Source: Talpa occidentalis (Eukaryota; Chordata; Mammalia; Eulipotyphla; Talpidae). Taken from it: 64,000 bases of DNA. The stretch spans positions 57,180,806-57,244,805 of the forward strand of contig NW_023601543.1 of the NCBI RefSeq assembly GCF_014898055.3, in the 5' to 3' direction. Numbering within the stretch: the first letter of the stretch is position 1; the number at the start of each line of letters is the position of its first letter. Of this stretch, positions 33,531-56,751 are shown piece by piece. Position numbers and translations under genes: made by a program. The notes below the pieces were generated by a model. It saw only the letters and a program-made list of their open reading frames with translations, did not search any database and had not been told where the DNA came from.

Positions 33531-36500
33531 TACCCACCACGAGGGTCTTGGGGGAGGGTCAGGTGGGTGGTGTGGCGGGAGCGGAAGTCCCGGGTTGAGA
33601 TGCTAATTGACCGGGGAGCGAGCCTGCAATGTGTTTGTAGTAGGGTCATGAGGGCCACGCTTCGGGTTGCTGTGTGCGCGCACGTGCGCGCGCGCGCTGG
33701 TCTAATTAAATTTGTGAAGAATAACGGGGGGTTTCTGGAAGTCCAGGGAAGTGAGACTGAGGAGTGGGGGTCATGAGGATTCTAGACCCTGAGATCGGGG
33801 GATGTTGCATGTGTAAAAAGGTGGGGCCCAGAGCTGAGATTTGAGAGGTTTTGGACTCAGGTATCCTGTGTGGAGGAGGCGTGAGGACCAGGACCCCGGA
33901 ACGGAGTTGGGGTGTCCTAGTTGAGAAGATCGAGAGCTTGAGGTGTGAGGATGTTAAGAACTCTGGGCTGAGGGTTCCCGAAGCTTCATAAGGGAGAGCC
34001 CAGGGCTAAGGATGGTTGGTGGGAGAGGTGAACTTGATTCTCAGAATTGGAGGGCAGAGGAGCCCCAGCTCATTATGGGTGGCGGTATGGTGGAAACCAA
34101 AAGGACTAGGTCGAGGGTCAAGACTGGTAGGGATCAGAGGGTCCTCTACTGGACCCCTCATCTCAGCCCTCTTCTCCAGGTGGCCATCAAAGTGATCCCC
34201 CGGAACCGTGTGCTGGGCTGGTCCCCCCTGGTGAGTATCTTTGGAGTCCCTCCTGACCTGGCGACGCCATTTCTGACGACAGACGCCCCCCATCCCTTTA
34301 AATGGCTTGTGTGACTCTCTGGGCCCGGTAACGGTGAGGAGAGCACTCCTACCAACCCTTGTTTACTCCCCTGTGGTAGCATCCACACCTCCATACGCTT
34401 CTGACTCACATCAGTTTCCCTAGAGCCCTGGATCCTCCCCCTCCAAGCCTCCTTTCTCTTCCTCCCTCGAAACATTGCCTCAGGGGCTGCCCGCAGGGCA
34501 TGCTGGTGGGGAAAGAAGGGCAGAGGTCATTGGTTGCCATAGTGACAGTGGCTGCTTCTCTACTGCCATTAAGAGCGCCAACGGACAACAGGGCGGGTCT
34601 GGGCAAGCCGGGGGTGCAGGAGCGCCCCCTGGCGGTGTTTGAGGAGACTGCTCTGGCCTTGGAGACCTGAGGGAGAAGGCGCGCGCCTGCTCAGTAGCGA
34701 GATCTTCACCGTGAGAAAACCCGTCTGCGGCTGTGTAACTACATGTACTGGCCGGTAGAGGGCCTCACCTCGGGCAGGAGCCGGCTTCTGGCAATCTATG
34801 TTCCCGCGCAGGGCTTCTACAGCCGGTGGGCTTTTGTGGCCCATAGCATTTATGCTCCTTACTGATTGTCAATTATATGCCTCAGACTTTGCTTCATCAC
34901 AAAAGTGTGCCGTGTTCCAACTCCCACTAAGTAATTTCAACACAGTTCTAGGTGCTTGGTGACAGTGATAAAATACCATATGGTAACAGTTCTTTGTGCC
35001 AATTCCTTCATCTCTTTAACAAATGTATAGAGAGAGCTTGTTTCCTGCTAAGTCGTTTCCTACTAATTCCTTTCACCTATTTAACAAGAATGCATTGCGC
35101 CCTCCCCTGTTACCAGGCACTATTACACTATTTAGCTATGTCACCGAACTGACAAACCACTGCACAGTTGTGGTGTTTCTTTATTTTTTTTAAGATTTAT
35201 TTATTTATGCATAAAAGAACTGGGGTACAGGCCAGAGATGCGGGGCGGTGGGGCGGAGGGAATTCGTGAGAGGATTCACCAGAGACAGTGAGGAACAGAA
35301 CAGGCAGACTGACTGAAATACACTGCTGCGGGGAGCAGCGGGCAAGACAAGAGAGGTTTACTTCACCATGCGGGTTGCCCCCTGGCCGGCCGGGGATCAA
35401 ACTTCTGCATATTGCTTCATAGTGCGGTGCTTAACCCCTTGTGCCACCAGGGAGGCCCCTGTAGTGTTTCTTTTAAAAAAAAAAAGATTTATTTATTTAT
35501 GCATACAAGAACTAGGATACAGATCAGAGGTGCCGGGGGTGAGAGGATTCACCAGACACAGTGGGGAACAGAATAGACGGGTTGACTGAAATACACTGTT
35601 GAGGGGAGCGGCAGGTGAGACAGGGGAGGTCTGTTGCGCCATGTAGTCAGCTCCCTGGCCAGCCAGGTTCGAAATTGTGCCATACTACAGTGGCTGCAGA
35701 TGGCTTCATAGTGCTGCGACTTAACCCCTTGGTGCCACCAGGGAGGCCCCCTATAGTATTTCTTTATTGAGTGTTCTCACCTGTATCCTATGCTATAAAG
35801 TGCTTTCATCTGTTTGACGTTTACTGTGTACCTACTATGTGTTGTGTTTTTTCTAGTATCTTTAAAAATGCCAGTGGACCAAACAGATAAAATGTTACAT
35901 AATTGTATTCACCAGTTGCTACTTCTGCAAGAGGCCTTTTGTTAAAATCCTCTTTGATATATTCAAATATTTACTGAGCTGCAAATACATGCCTAATAGG
36001 TGAAGGCTTTTGGCTCCATTCACCTTTCCGGTGGCAGTATGAGTTTCAGCCCTTAAGATGAGGAAACTGAGTTCAAGGGGAAGAAGTGGGTTGCTCAAGG
36101 CCACATACTCTGAAAGCTAAGGGACTATGATTTAAGGTCAGGTGCGAAGTCAGCATCAGAAGTACTGATCCTCATAGCTGTTCTCTTTTCTCCCTGCTTC
36201 CCCCAACAGTCAGACTCGGTCACATGTCCACTGGAAGTCGCACTGCTGTGGAAGGTGGGTGCAGGTGGTGGACACCCTGGTGTGATCCGGCTGCTTGACT
36301 GGTTTGAGACACCAGAAGGCTTCATGCTGGTCCTTGAGCGGCCTTTGCCTGCCCAGGATCTCTTTGACTACATCACAGAACAGGGCCCTTTGGGTGAAGA
36401 CCGAAGCCGCTGCCTCTTTGGTCAGGTAGTGGCAGCCGTTCGGCACTGCCATGCCCGTGGAGTTGTCCATCGTGACATCAAGGATGAGAATATTCTAATG

Positions 36501-37385
36501 GATCTCCGCCGGGGCTGTGCCAAACTAATTGATTTTGGTTCTGGCGCCCTGCTTCATGATGAACCCTATACTGACTTTGATGGTAAGGCTTCCCTAAATT
36601 TCAGTGGGGGGATTTTTTTTTACCTTTTATCTTTATGACCTCTTGACCTTTAGGCACTTGATCTATATTGTGCCTTTAGACTGTAATTAATTTCTAATAT
36701 TGGGGACTCTCGAACCTTGCCCTCTGATTAAGTCCAGTTTCTGACAGTGCCCTGACCTTGTTTTGGGGCTCTTATTCTGGTGTGGGGATACTGTTATCTT
36801 GAGTGTTCTCTTTTATGTTTTGATGCAGTCGAGGGGACTGTAATCTTAAGGCCTCTGTTTCTGCTTTTAAAGAGTTCCTGTTATGATGAGGGGGACCATA
36901 CTTCCTGGTAGGAGGACATTATCAGAGAGTAGTCTAACCTCTGGCTTGCATGCAGGGACAAGGGTGTACAGCCCCCCAGAGTGGATCTCCCGTCACCAGT
37001 ACCATGCGCTCCCGGCCACTGTTTGGTCACTGGGTATCCTCCTCTATGACATGGTTTGTGGGGACATTCCCTTCGAGAAGGACCAGGAGATCCTTGAGGC
37101 TGAGCTCCACTTCCCGGCCCATGTCTCCCCAGGTGAGGACCAATACAAGCCCAGATGTCATCCTTTCAGGGACTGGTACCCCCAACTGACTGCTAACCTC
37201 TTATATGCTTCTGACCTACAGACTGCTGTGCCCTAATCCGCCGGTGCCTGGCCCCCAAGCCCTCAGGCCGACCCTCACTGGAGGAGATCCTGTTGGACCC
37301 CTGGATGCAGGCAACAGCTGAGGAGGCTTCCCTCAATGCCTCCAAAGGGGGTTCCACCCCTTTAGCCTGGTCCTTGCTGCCCTAG
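33233..37385 (+). CDS. PIM2: Serine/threonine-protein kinase PIM2, 6 coding exons, intact
   Basis: Coding exons: 33233-33284, 33420-33529, 34180-34230, 36210-36582, 36956-37132, 37222-37385; total 927 nt, 308 residues plus stop (human 311). PIM2 is a constitutively active cytoplasmic kinase that promotes survival and growth; known substrates include BAD and 4E-BP1. Visible motifs are the glycine loop [11 protein letters not shown] at about residues 36-46, the VAIK lysine at about 58, the catalytic loop HRDIKDEN and the magnesium-binding DFG in LIDFGSG. The APE-equivalent SPPEW is in exon 5. The protein is essentially a bare kinase domain with a short Pro/Thr-rich N-terminus and no regulatory domain, as usual for PIM kinases. 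Expression is normally controlled by transcription and protein turnover. The start ATG gives MLTKP as in the family, but longer CTG-started forms are possible. Confidence 0.98.
35186..35459 (-). mobile_element. tRNA-derived SINE, copy 10 (subfamily B)
   Basis: Minus-strand copy. The left flank TGTGGTGTTTCTTTATT (35169-35185) matches the right flank TGTAGTGTTTCTTTT (from 35460). Confidence 0.92.
35474..35750 (-). mobile_element. tRNA-derived SINE, copy 11 (subfamily B)
   Basis: Same orientation as copy 10 and directly beside it. Its right flank TATAGTATTTCTTTATT (35752-35768) is a third copy of the same target sequence. Confidence 0.92.
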
Positions 37386-38305
37386 TCCTGGCCAGGCCCC
37401 CACTAGTTGGAATAGCCATCCCAAGCTCATGCCACAGGGATAGGTGGACATGTGTTGATCTGGTTTTACAGGTCATTAAAAATCCAGTGTTATTAGGGTC
37501 AGATTGGGGATCAGGGGTCAGAAGACATAAGCCAAGTCTGCCCAGTCCCTATCCCAATCCTTCTAAGGAATCTTCCTCCCAGAATGTGTGGTCTCTTATT
37601 CTGGTGGGGGGACTTCCTTACTTATTTTGCTAGGGATGTTTATTTTGTTGAAGTTATTTTCCATTCTGAGCCCCAAGACTTATTCTGTTGTAGCCCCTTA
37701 GATTTGCACCTCCTGCTACTACCACACAGACTTAGTTAAAATGCTGACTTGGGCAAGGGTGCTTTCCTTTCAATATCCCAGCAGCGCTCTTTCTCTCTCT
37801 CTCTCTCTTTAAGTATAAAGCAAAGGGACCCTTTCTCTTAGCTTAAGGACACATTCAGTCAAGCTGCTTGCCTACCTCAACCCAGGGTGGTTTATCTGGG
37901 AGAGGTAATGCCCTATTGTTAACCCAGGGCTTTTTGTGTGTGTGAGGGGACCCTACTCTGTTATCCCAAGTGCTCTTATTCTGGTGAGGAAAACCCTACT
38001 TCCATGGTGAGGGAAGGAATGGGAGATGGACACCGCCAGAGTCCACTAGGATGGGGTGGATGGTTTTTTGGGGGAATGGGGTGGGGGAAATAAGTTTTAT
38101 TGTTTGTTCTGGGCCCTCCCCCCTCCACCTTTTTCAGATACTTGCTGCCGCCTTCTGAGCCAGGATTGTCCAGTTGCTGAAATGTAAATACTTATGTATT
38201 GGGGATGGGAGCTCCAACTGTGTCCTCTCCCTTTTCCCCCTACCTGGATTATTTAAAGCCATGTGTGGAAACTCACTATTTAATAAATGTAATAGAATCA
38301 GAAGT
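37386..38305 (+). other. PIM2: PIM2 3' UTR
   Basis: About 0.9 kb after the TAG. It contains two copies of CTCTTATTCTGGTG (37593, 37973) that match a copy in intron 4 (36769), and a (CT)n tract at about 37790-37808. It ends with AATAAA at 38282-38287. Several ATTTA-like words suggest a labile mRNA, as known for PIM transcripts; this is inference. Confidence 0.75.
38282..38287 (+). terminator. PIM2: PIM2 polyadenylation signal AATAAA
   Basis: Canonical hexamer in 'atttaataaatgtaatag'; cleavage is expected near 38300. Confidence 0.8.
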
Positions 38306-39290
38306 GACTGGCCATTTGTAGATGCAGCAAGACATTTGTGGAGCATCTACAAATCTCGGCTGTTGCTGAGCCAAGCGGGAGATGAATGGACTGGATTTCT
38401 CCTTTTCCCTCCGGAAGCCCCAGTTTTATGGTGTCGTTCTAAAGATCTTTTAGGGGTTCAAGCAGAACCACAAAACAGATTTCCTTCCCAGCTCTTATGG
38501 TAGTGCCCAGTATGTGCAGAGGGCTCTCTGTTAGACTGGACATGGAAGATGGGACACAGCCCCAAATGAAAACTTGCAGCCCAGAGGCAGAAGAAAGTCT
38601 TTTCTCCCAATTCCAGGGGAAGCAATCACAAATCCCTTCAGGAACTGGAGCTGGTAGGGGAGGGTTAAGTGCTGACAGGCATCTGCCCAGCCCTTGTTTT
38701 CTAAGGTCCAGGGTGTAGTTGCCCATTTTGCCTTAAACTTCTAACCTCTTCATCTCGCCAACTCTTGACTCCCCTGCCCTAGTCTATTTTACTTGTCCCA
38801 ACCTCGACTGTACCATCTTGCACTGTCTATAAAAGCTAACCTGTAATCCTTTCACCTGCAGGCCTTCCTGTTCCCTTCTCACTTCTGCATCGTGAGAGCC
38901 AATGCCTTTGCATTTGTTTATTCTGAACTCTGCTTTTATACACTAGCTTAGCTTGCTGCTTCTTCCACTACCCCCTTTACTTTCCCCCACTCCCTCCCGG
39001 TTTCATTTGCCTCCCAGATGCCCGCGGACTTATGGCAGGGGGCAAGGAGAGGAGTAAAGAAAGGGACTTATGTCCAACTTGGAAAGACCTAAGAGTTTAG
39101 ATGCAGAAAGGGCATCTGAAGAAAATGCCAATAAAGAAACCAGAAAGTAGAAGGACCGCTGAACCAGTGAGATGAGAGGATGGGCGGGTGATGGGGGGGT
39201 TGTGGGATCAATGAAGACGAGGCCGCGTCTGGTGACGGAAATGGGCCATTGAGGCTGCTGGATTTCCCGGTCCGACGTGAATTTGACTAA
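38306..39290. other. PIM2-SLC35A2 spacer
   Basis: About 1 kb of unique-looking sequence with no supported exon, becoming GC-rich from about 39200 as the SLC35A2 promoter begins. Confidence 0.7.
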
Positions 39291-39452
39291 CCTGAGGCCT
39301 CGGGCTTAGACGCTGCCCTGCTAAGCAAAGGAGGGAGGCCTCTGCTTGGCCAGCCCCGCCTCCCGCCCTGCCCCCACCCGGAGGCACGGAAGCGGAAGTG
39401 ACGGGCGCGGAAGTGGACTGTTGCCGAGGGGACGGGCCAGGCAGATGCCAAC

Positions 39453-47032
<7,580 letters not shown>

Positions 47033-47277
47033 CCGCTGGGATTGAAGACGCTGGCCTGGCCTCGTTCTCCCTTCTTGCCCTGGCCCAGCCGGGACCAAAC
47101 ACTCTGATCAGTATTAGGGGTGGGAGGAGGTAGACACTGAACCCCCTGTTCCCACCACCCCCTCCCCCACCCACCAAGGGCTGATGTGACTAAACTCTGG
47201 TAATGAGGGCATGGACAGAACCCACTTCAGCCTCCAGCCCCTGCTACCCCACACCATTTCGTAGGTGAGTTTTTGTA

Positions 47278-47283
47278 AATAAA
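47278..47283 (+). terminator. SLC35A2: SLC35A2 distal polyadenylation signal (UGT2-type transcript)
   Basis: AATAAA in 'ttgtaaataaaatgtg', about 245 bp after the KVKGS stop. It is only about 100 bp from the opposing PQBP1 signal. Confidence 0.8.
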
Positions 47284-47381
47284 ATGTGTTTTGCATCTTG
47301 CTGGCTTGGGTTGGGGACCCTCAAAAATGCAAGGAAAATAAGTGCTCAGGACTCAGTAGGCATTAATTCCCCGACAAAGTT

Positions 47382-47387
47382 TTTATT
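47382..47387 (-). terminator. PQBP1: PQBP1 polyadenylation signal
   Basis: TTTATT on the plus strand is AATAAA on the minus strand, 40 nt after the PQBP1 stop codon. The very short 3' UTR and the facing SLC35A2 signal make a tail-to-tail pair. Confidence 0.85.
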
Positions 47388-47426
47388 GAAAACTTCAAGG
47401 CCAGGGAAGGGGTGACGTGTGAAGGT

Positions 47427-50840
<3,414 letters not shown>

Positions 50841-50994
50841 CGGAGCGGCCAATGAGAGTGCGCCCCCGGCCTGACGTGCGGTGCAGTGACCAATCATAGT
50901 CCGGAGATAGGTGGAAGGCTGGGCGTCTGTGTACGTTTCAGTAGGGGCGTGGCCGGCGGGGCTCAGCCTGACTGCGCGGCCGGACGCCGGCGCC

Positions 50995-53900
50995 ATGGAG
51001 GAGTACGCTCGGGAGCCTTGGTACGGCGATGGGCACAGGCATCGGGACTGTGGCCGCGGCACCACGGCCGGCTGTGGGGGCGGGCGGGGGTGGCACCGGC
51101 CACACAGCGCCACGTCGCAGACGGAGGAGACGCTTAGAAAGTGGTCTCCTGTTCCCCTCCACTGCGTTCCTTCCACCCAGGCTCCGTTAAGAAGGGCCAC
51201 AATGTGTGTGTGGAGAAGGTGCGGTGCAGAGCGAAGCACTCCACGTCCCCCCTAACTCGGTGTCTGCAGTCCTTCTTTGTTAATGAAGACGCACGCTGGT
51301 CGAGTCCATTCCAGCGCGGGGGGGGGCGCTGTTGAGCGGAAATCCCCAGGTGGTTTTTCCCAGGTCCCTTTAGCGAGTGCAGGCGGGGCCTGGGCCGCTG
51401 GATTTGGGCCGCATCCTCCCCACGGTCCGTTCATGGTCTCTCCCAGTTGTGCCCCGTCAAAACCCGGGCAGGAAGGCGGGGCTTGGTTGGACGTGCTCAC
51501 TGTCGGAGAAGCGGAGGGGGCTGGCTTGCGGCCCGTCCCGCTTTAATAAACTAAGCTAGTAACACTCAGACGTGTCAGCACTCTGCGCGTGTGAATTCAT
51601 TTCATGTTCCATAGTAGGAAAGCAGTCGACTGATTCCTTGGTTGACTGCGAAGTGGAACGGCGGCCAGGACAGACGACCATTCCCCCCCTCCCCTTTGCA
51701 CTATTTCTTTTTTAATTGAAGGGGAAAATAACGGGACTATTTCGTTATTATATGAGGTGAATTGGAGTCTCCCAGTTGGAAAGAGTCCATGTGACGGGGG
51801 CTGGGGCTGGGGGCCGACAGGGGGGTGGGGTGGGGGCTCACGTTAACCCTCTTTCCCCCTTAATGCTTGCAGCCCATGGCGAATTGTGGATGATTGTGGT
51901 GGAGCCTTCACTATGGGCGTCATCGGCGGAGGAGTCTTCCAGGCCATCAAAGGCTTCCGCAACGCCCCTGTTGTGAGTCCCGCCTTCCCTGGGTGGCCCG
52001 GGGGTCCTGCCTTGCGGGCACAGGATATGTATGCTCTGAAAACTGCTCTGAAAACTGCTCGGGGGCTGCCAACCACATGCACTTACCCAGCCCCTGCATC
52101 TGGGGTTTGGGACACACTGCAAACGTGGCCTCTGCCCCACTCCCAAAGGAACTGGTGTGCCTCTGGAAATGCTGTGCTGGCCAGTCATCACCAAATCCTA
52201 AATGTGTGAGCAAAGCCAGACAGATCTTACCTAAAGACAGATTCTGAGTCCGAAACCTGGCTAGAAAGAAGTGACAGGACTTTAATTTGACAACCTTCCA
52301 TAAAGTTGAGAAAATGCTTTTAAATTTACATAGTCAATTCTGTCTCTTTCTCTGCAAGCCCCTTCCCATATCATCAAATGCCATGGTTTTAAGTGCCATT
52401 TATTTGCCAAGGTCTCCGTAACTGATATATCTAGGCCTGTTCCTCCCTTCAACTCCTGTAACTCTTTCCTGGATCTTTGCCCAGGTTTCTTCCAACTCCT
52501 CCCTCTCCTCTTCTTCCAACTCCAAGTCTCAGCACCAGTGCCCCTTCCTTAGAGACCTTTCCTGACCCTTCAGCTACTGTTGTATCTCTTCACCCCATTT
52601 CCTCAGGGGTGTGTGTTGCTGTGTGAAGCCTTCTTGTGTAGCTGTGCCCTTGCTCAGGGCCTGGTCTCTATAATGTGAGCTCTTGAGAGGGCAGCGACCA
52701 GGTTGGCCTTGTTTACTGCTGTAGCCCAACATGGTGCCTGGCACATAGGTGCTCAGTAGTCATGAATGTATGAATGAGAACACCATGCTGAGGTGCTCAC
52801 CAGCCCCCGGTTCCTGGCTGCTTCTCCACATGTCTGCCCTGATCCCCCTAACAGGTCTTCCACCCCTGTCTCTCTCTTAAAAGCTAGAAACTAGGGCCTC
52901 CCTGGTGGCGCAAGGGGTTGAGACGCTACCTATGAAGCTCTCCACAGCCACTGCAGCACGAGTTCGATCCCTGGCCAGGGAGCTACCCACATGGCACAGC
53001 AGACCTCTCCTGTCTCGCCCACTGCTCCCCTCAGCAGTGTACTTCAGTCAGTCTGCCTGTTCTGTTCCCCACTCTGTCTCTGGTGAATCCTCTCACCCCC
53101 CACACCTCTGGCCTATACCCCAATTCTCATATGCATAAATAAATTTTTTTTTAAAAGCTAGAAACCCTGTCTGCCAGTGGCCTGAACCCTGCTGACTTCT
53201 CTTCACTTCCCGCAGGGAATTCGACACCGATTGAGAGGTAGTGTCAATGCTGTGAGGATCCGAGCCCCCCAAATTGGAGGTGAGAGGCTTGGGGTGGGGA
53301 ACATAGGAGATGTGATGGCAACATTGGGGGTGGTTGTTCCCTTGGGTCTAGATTGCAAGTCGAGGCTCCAGATTCCAACCCCAGCTCTGCTTGGGATTTC
53401 CTGGGGCAGTGACATTTTCCGACAATTTAATAGGATTTCTGTAGCTTAACCCCAGGTCCTGGCACTTCCCGGATGTGTGGCCTTGGGCTAGTGGTCTAAT
53501 GTCTGTGAATCTCATCTGTAATACGGGGATGCCAGTACGGTAACTACCTCCGTCATTTTGTGATTTGCACAGTACTTCCTAAGTGCTCCACTAGGCACTT
53601 TCATAATACTAACTCATTCAACATTTCAGAAGGCAGATAACACAGCACCTAGAGCAGGTCCTGGCACACAGTAAGGCCCCAGTAAACATTCTAACAGTCG
53701 TATTGTTAACTCGCTTGCCTAACCCATTTTCTTCTCCCTGAAACTAAAATCAGAATTTCAGTTCTCTGTGGTGGCCATGGAGATTGAAGTTGCTCTGTTA
53801 AAGACATGTAAAAGACAACTCTGCTTGTAAACGCCCGCCAACTACCCAGGGAGCAGATGGGCCGTATCCCCAGGAGTCTCTGCTCTCTGCCTCGGTGTCT

Positions 53901-54520
53901 GGGCTTCCCCCCCATTCCGGCCAGAGCATCCAGGCCTTGGAGGTCTCCAGACCCAAAGCGGTGGCTTCTCAGAATTTCCTAGGAACACTAATTAGGTCTC
54001 GGTCCCCCTACAGGTAGCTTTGCAGTGTGGGGGGGCCTGTTCTCCACCATCGACTGTGGCCTGGTGCGGTTGCGGGGCAAGGAAGACCCCTGGAACTCCA
54101 TCACCAGCGGAGCCTTGACTGGGGCTGTGCTGGCCGCCCGCAGTGAGTGCCCTGACTCCCAGCCCCCGCCTCTTCCAGCCTGTTCTGCCTGCCCTGACCT
54201 CTCTCTCCCTGGGTCCTCACTTCCCCAGGTGGCCCACTGGCCATGGTAGGCTCGGCAATGATGGGGGGCATTCTGTTGGCCCTCATCGAGGGTGTCGGCA
54301 TCCTCCTCACTCGCTATACTGCCCAGCAGTTCCGCAACGGTGAGTACCTGGTGGAGACTGGTCGGGGAGAGGCGGGAGACGCTGTGCCTTCCCTCCGCCC
54401 TTCACCCTCACCTGATTCTCCCCATCTCTAGCACCCCCGTTCCTGGAGGACCCCAGCCAGCTTCCCCCTAAGGAGGGGGCCCCAGCCTCGGGCTACCCCA
54501 GCTATCAGCAGTACCACTGA
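50995..54520 (+). CDS. TIMM17B: Mitochondrial import inner membrane translocase subunit TIM17B, 6 exons, intact
   Basis: Coding exons: 50995-51020, 51873-51972, 53216-53279, 54014-54142, 54229-54339, 54432-54520; total 519 nt, 172 residues, the same length as human. TIM17B is a core subunit of the TIM23 complex in the mitochondrial inner membrane, which imports presequence-bearing proteins into the matrix or membrane. The start MEEYAREP is followed by [16 protein letters not shown], with the Cys residues typical of Tim17. Glycine-rich helices follow: [47 protein letters not shown] and [17 protein letters not shown], i.e. four membrane segments with GxxxG-like packing. The C-terminus is a short Pro/Tyr tail ending SYQQYH. 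It shares a promoter with PQBP1. Confidence 0.98.
51021..51872 (+). other. TIMM17B: TIMM17B intron 1
   Basis: GC-rich at first (end of the CpG island), then unique-looking sequence with no supported exon or SINE. Confidence 0.75.
52440..52790 (+). mobile_element. LINE-2 3' end fragment, TIMM17B intron 2
   Basis: The words 'agacctttcctgaccctt', 'gtgagctcttgagagggca' and 'tggtgcctggcacataggtg' followed by 'gaatgtatgaatgag' match the L2 3' end. Confidence 0.7.
52892..53152 (+). mobile_element. tRNA-derived SINE, copy 12 (subfamily B)
   Basis: Complete sense copy with B box GTTCGATCCC and an A/T-rich tail. A perfect 13-bp duplication, AAAAGCTAGAAAC, flanks it (52879-52891, 53153-53165). It lies about 60 bp from TIMM17B exon 3. 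Confidence 0.95.
53400..53700 (+). mobile_element. MIR SINE fragment, TIMM17B intron 3
   Basis: The order 'gtgtggccttgggctagtg', 'tgaatctcatctgtaatac', 'gcacagtacttcctaagtg' and 'cctggcacacagtaaggc' follows the MIR core. Confidence 0.6.
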
Positions 54521-54930
54521 AGAAGTGATGCCTGTGACCCCCTCCATGGGAGCTCCTCCCCATGATCTACCTCCAAGGGAGGGCTGGCTCCTGGTTGGCA
54601 CTGGGATCTTGCAGAGAGCACCTCTGCTCTGCCCCTTTGTCCCAGGGTGGGGGTGGGGCGCCCCAGCTGCCCAACGGATGGCTTTCCTTCTCTCTCAGGG
54701 CACCCCAGCCCCACACTCACATGTACCAAGCTCTGCCCCAGCCCCTTGGAGCGGTGCCCTGATGAGTATTTAAAGCCAATTTTGAAATGCCTGTGTATGT
54801 ACTCCTTGAGCCGTCCGCCACAGAGGCCCTCCTTCGGAAGAAGGGCAGCGCCCTCTCCAGAGAACCAGAGGCCCTGGGGTTGGGAGTCCCCCAGAGTGTG
54901 GACTTGAGTAAATGTTCACAGGATGAGTGA
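54521..54930 (+). other. TIMM17B: TIMM17B 3' UTR
   Basis: About 0.4 kb after the TGA. No AATAAA is present; the best candidate signal is the variant AGTAAA at 54907-54912, with cleavage expected near 54930. Confidence 0.55.
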
Positions 54931-56751
54931 GCAGGTGGGGAGAATGGAGCCGGTTGTGAATAGTACGTGAACAAGGGTGGGGGTGTCGAGGGATGAGTCA
55001 CGAGTAGAGGGACAGGTTTGGGAAAGAAGTAAGCTAACAAGGATTGCTGGAGTGGAGGACGTGATTCTGCAGTAGGACCACGGACCCCCCACACTTGCGC
55101 ACGGCAGCACCCCGGACTGACCCCGTTGACAAGGTGTGGAAATCTGACCTCTCACTGAAGTCTTTCTGGACACCGTGTGTGAAGGCCCGCCTCTCCACGG
55201 GACCTCGTCATGGGCCTGGGATGGGAGTGGAGGCCGGGGGGCCTGGCCTCCGCAAAGATGCCCTGTCTCCTTGCCGCAGATACAGTTCTGCATGGCGGGG
55301 TGGGTTTTTTTGTTTTTTAAAGGGCAACCACAAAATAACCACAAATGAGTTTTCATTTTGGGTTGGGGGCGTCAGGAGGAAGGTTTTTCTGGATGGGCTT
55401 GGGCTCTGAACATCCTGCAGTTTTCTTCCTGCAAACCCCCACGTGGGTAGGACAAACATTTTCTCCACTAACGGTGCAGATGTCAAAGGGCAGCACAAAT
55501 AACTCCTGAGGAGTCAATCCTTCCCTCTGCACAAAATTTTCCAGAGCAGATGGTCTCATGGGAGGAAAAAAAAAAGCTGTCCCTTTTGTGCAAGTCATGG
55601 CAAAGAGGTGGAATGCCCTCTTCTGCGAAATCACTCCTGGGCAGCAAGTGCGGTCCCTGGGCCTGCAGGGGCCCCAACGCCTTCTGTAGTAGCAGAGCTG
55701 CAGCACCGCCAGTTAAGCCTCTTGGTGCTGGGCAGTGCTAGCATGAGGTTGTGGCCCCTGGGCAGGCAGAGAGTGCTAAGCTCCATCAGGGCCCTGGCCC
55801 CACCGGCACTTCTCTAGGGCCTGGCTGCTAGTCCCACTCCTGCATCCCTGCCACCTCCTTTGTTCCTGCCCTCTGTGCAACTCACCTCCGCCCTCCCTCA
55901 CCTGTCGGCCCCATCCTGGCCTTTCCATCCTGACTCAGCGCTGGTCAAACAGCGCTGCTCCACTAGCTCCTCTGGCCTTTCCCTTCCGGGAGTGTGCAGG
56001 CTCCACCCCGCCAGGTCCGGTGGACCCCACCCCATTCAGTCCTGCCGGCTAAGGCTCCTGCAGGCACTACCTCCATTCGACTAGGCTCTCAGAGGCCCCA
56101 TCCCTGCTGCATCTCCCAGGTCTGTTTGGAACAGGCCTCCAAACAGGCTTGGCCCCAGCAGATCCCTGGATCTGCAGGTCTCCTGCCCTCCGCCCCTCCC
56201 AGACCCTGCCCCCTCGGGTGCTGCCCACTCCCAGGCACGGCCCTCTCCTGTTGGGAACCGGTTCACAGCTCAGGCTCTCTAGGAGGTGGCTAGTGGGGCT
56301 TTGGAGCAGGACAGGGCGACCTCCAGGGCTTCTCGGAAGGGGTGAAACGCGGGCTGGAGGGGTGGGCAAGTACCAGGTTTAGTAGCTGAGGCTGGAGTTT
56401 GTGGGGAGAGCTGGGGCGGCCGCGGGCATGGGGGGCTGGCGTCCATGGCGCTGGGAGTCGGGTGCACAGGAGCCCTCAGGCTGGCCCTTGCTTCTCTTGC
56501 CAACAGAAGGCGATAGGGGTCAGAGCCTGCTGGTCTACGTGGAGGGATTAGAGAAACGGGAAGGTGAGCCTAAGACAGGGAGAGAAATGAAATAGAACTG
56601 GAGGCACCCAGTGTGAGATGCGGTGCTGATGGAGGCGTGGAAAGACAGACGGAGGCAGAGAGACATACAGAAAATAAGGAGAAAACAGCCAAGGAGAAAG
56701 AGCAGAGACAGGAAGAGAAACACCTGGAAGCTGTGTATGGGTCAGAACTGT

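Larger units (their letters stand above)
34231..36209 (+). other. PIM2: PIM2 intron 3 (2.0 kb)
   Basis: It contains two tandem SINEs (35186-35459 and 35474-35750) that share one target sequence. The rest (34231-35160, 35770-36200) has no supported exon. Confidence 0.8.
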
